64,000 bases of DNA from Pseudeuparius sepicola (taxonomy: Eukaryota > Arthropoda > Insecta > Coleoptera > Anthribidae), in assembly GCA_963920635.1 (NCBI GenBank), contig OY987308.1, positions 22,783,096 through 22,847,095 on the forward strand, given 5' to 3'. Every line of letters begins with the position of its first letter. Positions within the stretch are counted from its first letter, which is position 1. Positions 25,101 to 35,800 of this stretch are shown here, piece after piece. The notes under the pieces are model-generated. The model had not been told where the DNA came from, searched no databases, and saw only the letters and a list, made by a program, of their open reading frames with translations. A program made the translations under genes and the position numbers.

Positions 25101-28100
25101 GTACCTAATCCAAGCTGACCATACTTATTTTCTCCCCAAGCATAAACTAAATGGTCTACAATTCGAAAGACAAAAATCAACCTTATTGTAAATTTCATAT
25201 AAATATGAGATGAGATGCCGAGATATCCATTTTTGACAATTTTGATTTTGCCAAGGGGTATGCATAGAAAAATTTCCCGATTTTTAAATTTTATGCTTCG
25301 CACGAATTAAACGCAATTCTACCGTCAAATGAACTTTAAATACGTAAATCGACCAAGCGAATTGATTTAGCATGGTCCCGAAGGCGTAGGGCTCACCGGT
25401 TTCGAGAAAATTTGTTTTTCGAAAATTCTACCCCTCCATTTTGGAGGTGTTGAACAATTTTGGGCACTAAATACGAATCTCGGAAACGACTGGACGAAAT
25501 CGAATTTAACCTTTATTTCCGTCATCTACTGGTCGAAGTACGTCGGAAAACCTATTTTCGAGGCAGGTTAACATTTTTGGAAATTCAAAAGAGTGCGCTG
25601 GCCGGGCACTTAGAAATTTTTTAGAGGAATTTGGAGGCCGGATCGGTGTTCTACGGGTCAATTTACGTCGGATAGGTTGGTTTTGGACTCGATCTGAGTT
25701 CGTTTAAAAAGTTGGAAATTTTGAAAATTTAGGGGTTTTTCGAAAAAGTGCGCTGGTCGGGCATTTAGAAACTTCCAAGTTCGATTTCGACCGGATTTTC
25801 GGTTTCTACGGGCCAAACTGCGTCGGATAAGCCTGTTTCCGGCTAATCTTAATTTTTTCGCGAAATTGTCAAATTTTAGTTTCCAAAGGGGTTGACCCCC
25901 CGAAAATCTCGGGAAAATATTCGCCACGCGCGCAGGCAATTTTCCAGGGGTCTAATTTCACAGTATTTTATACATCTCGAGGCGCTGCGTCGATTGGCGC
26001 CACGCACAATGTCGTAGCTCTAACCGTTTCTGCGCAAATGTCCTTCAAAGTCACATCGAAAGTTAAAACTCGAAGTTCGCATTTTTTGCCGTATCTCCGG
26101 ATCGGCTGGTGATAGTCCCTTAAACCCGTAGGTCTTCGGGATCAGTGCGTCGAAAGGCGCCGCATTTTGGATGCCTTTTATATAAATTTAGATTGTCAAA
26201 CGATTCACTATTTATTACCTGATGTAACCACTATGCTATGCGTTGGACTGGTTGAGAAATCCAAAATTTTCTTGTGTGGCAATTCTATGGGCGTCGCTAA
26301 CCTTTCGTCGCAAAAACCTTTTATTTCATATAGAACCGATCTTTCTTCGGGAATTCTGAAATCAACAAAGTTGCTTATTCAAATTTGATGTGAAAAAAAT
26401 TTGCACCCTTTATGAGTGTCGTCAATTTTTTCTAGATTTATTCCGTTTCTTTGTAATATACTAGGAACGATGATATCATGCATAAATTTCGCTGAAGGTC
26501 TATTCACTGGGTTTTTTTGCAATATCAACTTTATCAGAATAAACAAATCTTTGGAATAGTACGGTGGTATGTTGTCGAATTCACACTGAAATATAAAAAA
26601 AAATCGTGTAGATACATTTTTAACATTTCACTTAATTTTTTTACCGCAGTTATTTTTTGAACCAAAGCAGGTAGAGTTTGGGCATTGAATGGTTTCTTTA
26701 ACGCCGCCAATTCGTATAAAATGCAACCAATTGCCCAGACATCTGATTTATTGTTGTAGTCACTACCCTCGCACTAAAAAATACACTGCTGCATTGTAAA
26801 GGACAATCATTTGGGTGCAACTAGAACTAGAACTATTAACAGATAAGTAAACACTTTTTTATTATACTTCTTTGAAAACACCTTATTTTCATCTGTTTTA
26901 GCAATAATGAAAGATGGTTTTTTTTTTCGGGCTAGCGCACGGAAACAGTGCATGGAAAAACTTTCCGTGCGCTGAATAAAAATACGGAATATATGGCTTT
27001 AAAATAGAAATATACAGCAAAGTAAACTAAATTTAAGAAACTCTATATGCTCTCTGATATTTAACATATACCTATTTTGTATTTTAATTCGTAAGTGTTT
27101 CAATGTTTAGATACATTTCTGTAATATTTTTGACGTTTTATTCACCTTATCTGACAATAACTAATTTACAACAAAGCACCTTTGAAATAATTTGAGAGTA
27201 ACGATGGAAACGCATCATACATACCAAACACTATATTGTCTGCATTGTTTATTTTTTGTAAATTAAATTTATTATAATATGCCGATAAAATGTTTTAAGT
27301 TTCCGTTTTAAAAGAAGTATAGTAAAAAATATCGTTCATCACACGTCCAGAAATAGATTTTTCCGTGCTTGCATGACTTCCCGTGTTCGGCTGCGCCTCA
27401 CACGGGAATTTGTCACGCGCGCACGGAAAAATCTTTATTTCCAGACTCGTAATGAAATATACTAGTCCGACCGTTTCTGCCAAATTATTACCATTTCTGG
27501 GCTAAGATAATACGGAGTTCCAACCACAGTGGAGGCTTGAGACTTTGTATTTAACACTTTAGATATCCCGAAGTCTCCGATTTTGATGGATCCATCCAGA
27601 TTTACAAATATGTTCGCGGTCTTCAGATCCCTGAAATTGAAATTAACAGGAAACAACGTACCAACTACAGAGGTACAGTACTTCGCCAGACGTATTGTAC
27701 CTATTTGTATTTTCCTGTGCAGGATTATTACCATTACCGAATAACCCTGTACGTACCTATGAAGTATTTTCATGCTGTGCATGTAAGCGATAGCGCTGCA
27801 AATTTGCGAAAATATATCCAAAATTCCTTTCTCTTTGAACGTATCGCCTCTGTTCTTTTTCATGTTTATCAGTTGTGCTAAATTCCCACCATCAGCGTAT
27901 TCCATGATGATTACCAAAGAACCCGAACGCTCCAGACTGTCAAAATATCTGAAAGTTTCCAAATTAACAAGCGCGCTAGCCACCTCACCTCACGCCCACC
28001 GTATAATATTTGGATGTTTCAACGTAGAAATTATGTCAACTTCGTTCATCGCGTTCTTTTTTTCTTGATCATCCATATCCATTGTAACTATTTCTTTCGA

Positions 28101-28255
28101 AACTACACGTTTATCGTCCGCCAATCTTTTATACAAGGTGGCCGTGCCAAAAGAACCTGCAAATTGGGGTTGCGCAATCAAAGATAATATGTATAATATT
28201 CGATTCAACCTTTTCCGACAATTTTTAATTTTTCATAACCGTCCAAGTCTGACAT
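22161..28255 (-). CDS. NEK9: NEK9-type NimA-related kinase with RCC1 propeller (14 exons)
   Basis: NimA-family Ser/Thr kinase fused to RCC1-type repeats. In animals this architecture belongs to NEK8/NEK9, which act in spindle assembly and centrosome maturation (NEK9) or cilia (NEK8). Exons, in order: 28210-28255, 28000-28156, 27757-27948, 27492-27630, 26645-26773, 26407-26585, 26219-26355, 25038-25155, 24259-24386, 24069-24204, 23826-24020, 23578-23728, 22538-22785, 22161-22383. The sum is 2,178 bases, in frame, 725 residues. Kinase: GKGSFG 14-19, Lys36 (VVSKEI), HRD 131-133, DFG 151-153, GTPYYLSPE to 177. From about 327, repeats such as VYAWGENKYGQLGLG, LFTCGYGLDGCLGHG, VYTWGSTKCGELGQG and LFTFGDNSDGQLGTG. 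NEK9 fits best: its order of blocks and the CGNN..NKLG repeat match. Exon 10 needs a GC donor (24068). The acceptor of the last exon has alternatives. The tail is shorter than in human NEK9 (979 residues). Confidence 0.92.
22842..23155. repeat. Solo arm of the 51-52 kb fold-back element
   Basis: About 310 bases in a NEK9 intron match both arms of the element at 50950-52610, without its centre. The end GGAAATTAAGACGAGGGAA is shared by all three copies. Confidence 0.75.
24482..24912. mobile_element. MITE copy 1 in a NEK9 intron
   Basis: A 431-bp element bounded by TATTATACTTCTTTGAAAAC and its exact reverse complement. It is roughly 90% identical by eye to the element at 26860-27324. The TA-rich ends suggest TA target sites, as in Tc1/mariner-type MITEs (inference). 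Non-coding. Confidence 0.8.
25310..26160. repeat. Degenerate repeat within NEK9 intron 7
   Basis: About three diverged units of roughly 155 bases share AAAGTGCGCTGGTCGGGCA and ACGTCGGATAGG-type motifs (25500-25860). Related sequence appears at 30080-30230 after Rab exon 1. It is markedly more GC-rich than the flanking introns. Confidence 0.55.
26860..27324. mobile_element. MITE copy 2 in a NEK9 intron
   Basis: A 465-bp homologue of 24482-24912 with slightly decayed inverted ends (one end GTTTTAAAAGAAGTATAGTA). Just beyond, 27325-27460 holds an extra palindromic segment around ACGGAAAAATC that is shortened in copy 1. Confidence 0.8.
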
Positions 28256-28559
28256 GTTAATCGGTCTTGCGTTAGTTTGGTGACTATAGTAGGAAATACT
28301 GTTTACTTCCGTTCGAATGACCATTATCATTAAAATTTCATGTTTTCGATGCATTATGTATGTATAATATACTTTACCATAGAAACTCTTTTGAAATCGA
28401 TAAAAATCCGTTACGTAGTGCGTGAAATAATTATAACAGAACCTATGTAGAAAACAACATAGATATATTCCGCCTCGAAGAGGGTTGAAAAGTATATCAA
28501 TGTTGAGTAGAATGGAGGGAATTTTACGAGTGGCACCTGGGGAATATTATGGAATATAT
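28256..28559. other. NEK9 upstream region
   Basis: The 5' side of NEK9 in a head-to-head arrangement with the Rab gene. The ATG at 28253-28255 has a good context (TTAACATG). No promoter element can be placed with confidence. Confidence 0.4.
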
Positions 28560-29420
28560 GGATTTTCCTGTATAATAACATAAATAATTAAAATATTGAA
28601 TTTTTAAATTTCGTTCCATCTTTAAATCAATTGAAAAGGCATTTTTCTCATGTAATTTGACGTGGAAAAGCTGATCTTCAAGCTCACATCTTGCTGTCTT
28701 GAACCGTTTCATAGATATCAATTTTTAAACATAAAAAGTGCTTATCTCAGGCTGAAGTTCCGCTAGTCAAAATAATCTTATTTTGTTTTTTATTGTTTTA
28801 ACAAGTGTTACGGCTTTGAGGGTATCCTATATCGATTCAGAACCTCAAATTATGCAAGTAAACTATAAATTTTAGGATAAATCAAACGTATAATTAAGAT
28901 ATTGTATTTTTAAGTTTTGTTCCATATTTAAATCGATCGAATAGGCATTTTTCTTATGTAATTTGACGTGGAATAGCTGACCTTCAAGCTGACATGTTGC
29001 TATCTTAAATCGTTTCAAAGATATCAATTTTTAAACATAAAAAGTGCTCATCTGAGGCTGAAGTTCCGCTAGTCAAAAATAATGTTATTTTGTTTTTTAC
29101 TATTTTAAAAAGTGTTACGGCTTTGAGGGTATCCTATATCGATTCAGAACCTCAAATTATGCAAGTAAACTATAAATTTCAGGCTAAATCAAACATATAA
29201 TTATTTAAATCTAAATAATTAAGATATTGAATTTTTAAGTTTTGTTCCATCTTTAAATCGATCGAAAATGCATTTTTCTTATGTAATTTGACGTGGAAAA
29301 GCTGATCTTGAAACTGACATGTTGCTATCTTAAATCGTTTCAAAGATATCAATTTTTAAACACAAAAAGTGCTCATCTGAGGCTAAAGTTCCGCTAGTCA
29401 AAATAATGCTATTTTGTTTG
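28560..29420 (-). repeat. 324-bp satellite, 2.6 units, inverted array
   Basis: Two and a half units in the opposite orientation to the array at 30441-33046. Each contains TTCCGCTAGTCAAA and GACGTGGAAAAGCTGATCTT. Between NEK9 and the Rab promoter. Confidence 0.85.
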
Positions 29421-29432
29421 TACATTTTTATA

Positions 29433-29610
29433 AACATTTTTGTATACTGTAGGTGGTAAATTTGTTATCAGTTTTATTATTGTCGCGATTCTGCCAAACT
29501 GATACGTGTCAGTTACGGCTTTTTATCTTAGAACTACGAAAGATTAGTTCACTTGCTATTGTTATTATCTTTGATGTACCTACTAGAGGAATTCCCCACA
29601 TAATAAAATA
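29433..29610 (-). repeat. Left inverted end-module of the satellite element
   Basis: About 175 bases that are the reverse complement of 30250-30428, including ACCTACTAGAGGAATT and GATAACAAATTTACCACC. In both places the module sits between the 324-bp array and the Rab exon 1 region, so both ends belong to one inverted pair or two opposed copies. Confidence 0.8.
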
Positions 29611-29799
29611 AGATAATAAGAGAAAATATCAAACATGTTTTTATGAAATAATTACGGATTAATATAATTCCGAATTTTTCTCGGCTGTTAATAGATTTCT
29701 CGAGTGTTCTTAACAAAATAGCCACAATGGCTGTCAAAGTGAAACGAACCATCAGCCCTTACCACCTTAACTTGCCGGGAACCTCCCCCCCGATTATAA

Positions 29800-29811
29800 T
29801 GCGCATGCGCG
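29800..29811. promoter_or_regulatory. NRF1 / erect wing-type binding motif
   Basis: TGCGCATGCGCG is a perfect match to the palindromic NRF1 consensus (YGCGCAYGCGCR), about 80 bases upstream of the Rab start codon, in a locally GC-rich segment. The insect orthologue is erect wing. A functional role is inferred. Confidence 0.5.
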
Positions 29812-29889
29812 TCACCTGGACAATCGATCCCCCCCAAAAAAAACACCGTGCCCGACCGTACTCAACACACACGTCAGCCACAGCTGAAA

Positions 29890-32800
29890 ATGGCGCTAGA
29901 CTTCGCGGCCACCTACAAAATCTTGGTGCTTGGCGACTCGAATGTCGGCAAAACGTGCATCGTCCACAGGTTCTGCGATGAGCGATATTACGACACGTAC
30001 ATTTCGACGATCGGTGAGTTTTCTGTTAACTATTAATTCGATCGAGGGTCGTAGGGTATGTTCGAGAGCGCCGGGGATGTTGGTAAATTCAGGGGAGGCA
30101 GTGCCTCCTATAGGACTTCGGCGAAAGAACTTAATGTTAACTGACCCAGCCATTGGAAAATTGTTAAAGGAATTTTGAGCCCGTACTCAGATTCTACGCG
30201 TCGATTTTCGTGGGATAAGCCGATCTTCGGGTCATTCATTAATTAAATTATTTTATTACATGGGTAATTCCTCTAGTAGGTACATCAAAGATAATAACAA
30301 TAGCAAGAGAACTAATCTTTTGGGGTTATAAGATAAAAAGCAGTAACTAACACTTATCAGTTTGGCAGAGTCGTGACAATAATAATACTGATAACAAATT
30401 TACCACCTACACTATACAAAAATGTTAGAAAAACAAAATAAAACTATTTTGACTAGCGGAACTTTAGCCTCCGATGAGCACTTTTTATGTTTAAAAATTT
30501 ATATCTTTGAAACGGTTTAAGATAGCAAGATGTGAGCTTGAGGATCATCTTTTCCACGTCAGATTACATAAGAAAAATGCCTCTTCCATCGATTTAAGGA
30601 TGGAACAAAATTTAAAAATTCAATATCTTAATTATTTACGTCAAAATAATTCTACGTTTGATTTAGCCTGAAATTTATAGTTTACTTGCATAATTTGAGG
30701 TTCTGAATCGATATAGGATACACTCAAAGCCGTAACACTTTTTAAAATAGTAAAAAACAAAATAACATTATTTTGACTAGCGGAACTTCAGCCTCAGATG
30801 AGCACTTTTTATGTTTAAAAATTTATATCTTTGAAACGGTTTAAGATAGCAAGATGTGAGCTTGAGGATCATCTTTTCCACGTCAGATTACATAAGAAAA
30901 ATGCCTCTTCCATCGATTTAAGGATGGAACAAAATTTAAAAATTCAATATCTTAATTATTTACGTCAAAATAATTCTACGTTTGATTTAGCCTGAAATTT
31001 ATAGTTTACTTGCATAATTTGAGGTTCTGAATCGATATAGGATACACTCAAAGCCGTAACACTTTTTAAAATAGTAAAAAACAAAATAACATTCTTTTGA
31101 CTAGCGGAACTTCAGCCTCAGATGAGCACTTTTAATGTTTAAAAATTGATATCTTTGAAACAGTTTAAGATACCAAGATGTGAGCTTCAGGATCATCTTT
31201 TCCACGTCAGATTACATAAGAAAAATGCTTCTTCCATCGATTTAAAGATGGAACAAAATTTAAAAATTCAATATATCTTAATTATTTATGTCTGAATAAT
31301 TCTACGTTTTATTTAGCCTGAAATTTATAGTTTACTTGCATAATTTGAGGTTCTGAATCGATATAGGATACACTCAAAGCCGTAACACTTTTTAAAATAG
31401 TAAAAAACAAAATAACATTATTTTGACTAGCGGAACTTCAGCCTCAGATGAGCACTTTTAATGTTTAAAAATTGATATCTTTGAAACAGTTTAAGATACC
31501 AAGATGTGAGCTTCAGGATCATCTTTTCCACGTCAGATTACATAAGAAAAATGCTTCTTCCATCGATTTAAAGATGGAACCAAATTTAAAAATTCAATAT
31601 ATCTTAATTATTTATGTCTGAATAATTCTACGTTTTATTTAGCCTGAAATTTATAGTTTACTTGCATAATTTGAGGTTCTGAATCGATATAAGATACCCT
31701 CAAAGCCGTAACACTTTTTAAAACATTAAAAATCAAAATAACATTTTTTGACTAGCGGAACTTTAGCCTCAGATGAGCCCTTTTTATGTTTAAAAATTCA
31801 TATCTATGAAACGGTTCAAGATAGCAAGATGTGAGCTTCAAGATCAGCTTTTCCACGTCAAATTACATAAGAAAAATGCCCTTTTAATCGATTTAAAGAT
31901 GGAACAAAATTTAAAAATTCAATATCTTAATTATTTATGTCTGAATAATTCTACGTTTTATTTAGCCTGAAATTTATAGTTTGCTTGCATAATTTGAGGT
32001 TCTGAATCGATATAAGATACCCTCAAAGCCGTAACACTTTTTAAAACATTAAAAAACAAAATAACATTATTTTGACTAGCGGAACTTTAGCCTCAGATGA
32101 GCCCTTTTTATGTTTAAAAATTCATATCTATGAAACGGTTCAAGATAGCAAGATGTGAGCTTCAAGATCAGCTTTTCCACGTCAAATTACATAAGAAAAA
32201 TGCCCTTTTAATCGATTTAAAGATGGAACAAAATTTAAAAATTCAATATCTTAATTATTTATGTCTGAATAATTCTACGTTTTATTTAGCCTGAAATTTA
32301 TAGTTTGCTTGCATAATTTGAGGTTCTGAATCGATATAAGATACCCTCAAAGCCGTAACACTTTTTAAAACATTAAAAAACAAAATAACATTATTTTGAC
32401 TAGCGGAACTTTAGCCTCAGATGAGCCCTTTTTATGTTTAAAAATTCATATCTATGAAACGGTTCAAGATAGCAAGATGTGAGCTTCAAGATCAGCTTTT
32501 CCACGTCAAATTACATAAGAAAAATGCCCTTTTAATCGATTTAAAGATGGAACAAAATTTAAAAATTCAATATCTTAATTATTTATGTCAAAATAATTCT
32601 ACGTTTGATGTAGCTTGAAATTTATAGTTTACTTTCATAATTTGAGGTTCTGAATCGATGTAAGATACCCTCAAAGCCGTAACACTTTTTTAAATATTAA
32701 AAAACAAAATAACATTATTTTGACTAGCGGAACTTTAGCCTCAGATGAGCACTTTTTATGTTTAAAAATTCATATCTATGAAACGGTTCAAGATAGCAAG

Positions 32801-35800
32801 ATATGAGCTTGAAGATCAGCTTTTCAACGTCAAATTATATAAGAAAAATGCCTTTTCGTTCGATTTAAAAACGGAACAAAATTTAAAAATTCAATATCTT
32901 AATTATTTATGTCTGAATAATTCTACGTTTGATTTGGCCTGAAATTTAAAGTATACTCGCATAATTTGAAGTCCTGAATCGATATAGCATACCCTCAAAG
33001 CAGTAACATTTTTTAAAAATATTAAAATAACATTATTTTGAAGAGTTTGAAAGTTAAGAAAAATGAGGCACATTCCACCACTAAAATTCAGAAATATCTG
33101 CGATGGTGCCCTAGGACTTCACCGACGGGTGTCTATTAAACTTAGAAAAGAATATATGTACGTCAGATGTACTCAGTTTTGAGGGCAATTCGTCGGCATG
33201 TCCTTGTCTTTCGCAGGCATAGATTTCAAGCAGAAAATAATCAACCTGGACGGCGTACCGGTCAAACTTCAAATATGGGACACGGCTGGACAGGAACGAT
33301 TCCGTACGCTGACCACGGCCTACTACCGCGGCGGGATGGGAGCGCTACTGCTCTACGACTGCACCAACCTTGAATCCTTCAACAACTTGTCGTACTGGCT
33401 TCAGAACATCGAGGAGGTAAGTAACGCCACGGAGACGACAGAATTCAGAGAGCTCATCTCGTCAGATATGTCAAATGACGTCGCACGGTCGTCGGCGGCC
33501 ATTTTGCCTTGAGCAGTGTTGTCAACTTTCTACAGGGTGACCGTATGTCGAGTCTATGCATGGGGATCTTGGTTATCTTAAGAGATACGAGGTCGGTTAA
33601 ATTGGGGCAAAGTTGCGGAATTTGATGCCGAGTAACATGGTAAAAAGAAATTTTGGCTGACCCTTTTAGTTTGGACAAAGATATGACGATCAACTTTTAT
33701 TTTTCTTATGGGTGCCATGTTGGATTTTTGCATGTTTGAAAAGAGGATTTTTTTCTGGTTAAAATGATATGTCACATATTATGCTTTACTTTACTTTGTT
33801 TTTCTTGCCGTACTATCAAATTAATCGTTTTTGCATAGAGTGCCTTGGAAACGTAAGCCCCATAATGTTTGACGTTTTTGCATAGAGTGCCTTGGAAACA
33901 AGCCTACTTAACCATTATTGCGAAGTGTGCTTTGGAATATTGTATAACGGTCAATGTTAAATGTATTGATTAAATAAATCATAAGCGTACCACGAGGGTA
34001 TAATCTGAAACCTTGTTATTTATTCGTCATTTGCCATATAATACATCAACACTAAAAGAGTTAAACTGGAAACACAAGAACAACAAAAACCTAGACGAGT
34101 AGACAATCCTGTTTTACAATAAATGTTCATGTTGTCCTCCTTGTTCCTCAAGACACAATGCAGCACGTTTCCTTAAATTGTTTATGGCTCGTCCAATATC
34201 CATTCGACGTCATTTATATTTTAGGAATAATAAATTTGAATCATGTCACGCTTTTCTTCCTGTGAAAATGACATTCTTTCAGTAAAATAAAGTATCCGTG
34301 ACGCTTAAAATTGTACTAAACTATCAAACGTTATATGGGGCTTATGTTTCCAAGGCATTCTATGCAAAAACGTCAAACATTATGGGGCTTACGTTTCCAA
34401 GGCACTCTATACAAAAACGATTGATTTGATATTTCGGCAAGAAAAACAAAGTAAAGCATAATGTGTGACATATCGTTTTAACCAGAAAAAAATCCTCTTT
34501 TCAAAAATGCAAAAATCCAATATGGCGCCCATAAGAAAAATAAAAGTTGATCATCATATCTTTGTCCAGGGAGGCGAGAAAAAAATGCGAGGCCATATTT
34601 AGATTGCTTGTAAAAAAAGTGCTTTAATAATGTTCAACTTAGAAATGTACAGCGCCATTCGTTTTCGTTTTAAAAAAATAAAAACAAAAACGACAATTTT
34701 CAGTTTTTTCGCATTATTTTCAAAACGGAAAGGGCCAGATAAAATTTCTTTTTACCATGTTACTCGGCATCAAATTCCGCAACTTTGCTCCAATTTAACC
34801 GACCTCGTATCTCTTAAGATAGCCAAGATCCCCATGCATAGACTCGAAATACGGTCACCCTGTATACGCCATTGGTTTTTCTTATGATAAGACAATTTAA
34901 AAAATAATAAACAATACCCAATGTTTAATTTTCAGAATGCATCTCCGCACGTTATAACTGTCTTAGCAGGCAATAAATGCGATTCGAATGACAGAGTTGT
35001 GGATAAGGACAGCGGAGATAAGGCACAAAAAATCACGTTGTCTCCATTAATTAAAAATAATATGCATTATTTCTCTAGATCGCGGAACACTATGAACTGC
35101 CGTTTTTTGAAGTATCGTGCAAGGACAATATCAATATAGAAGCAACGTTCATGTGTCTCGCTAGGAAGATTAGAGAAAAAAGGGAACAAAAGGCAAGTAA
35201 AGTAGAACAGAATCGCATGCTCCATATTTCTTAATATTTCAGAGAGGGGCTCAAAATTGCATGTTTAATTTTTAACTTTTCTTAATAACGAAAATTTAAA
35301 AAATCAAAGTAAATATTTTTAAAAACGACAAAACTATATGCTTTATGTGTACCACAAGATTAAAATGCTATTTTTTAATCCCGAGAGTAAAGACTGTCAA
35401 TTATTTAATTTTATTATTTGTTTTTAAACATTGCGTTAGTTGTTGAAACTGCATATGCAGACCAGCGATTATCAAAATTTTAAAATGTTGCAAGGCTTAT
35501 TATATAAATAATATTAGGTATATGTAAAAATGCAAGAGAAAAAAAATTAAGCGTTTTTTTTTAATCCATAAAAATCAATTTCGCGCGTTTATTGATGATT
35601 CTTAATATGGAGTAAATAGGAGAGACATGAATGTTTTTTTATTCGTACATTCTCATTTCTGGAACATATAGTCTTTTATTTTCCTAGGATAATATTGATT
35701 CTCGTAAATGTATTCCCATTTTATTCAGCTCCAACTGTTTTTTTCTCATTTAATATTACTTGTCTGTTTTCTATTTATTGTTCTTCTCTTCCCCTCCCTC

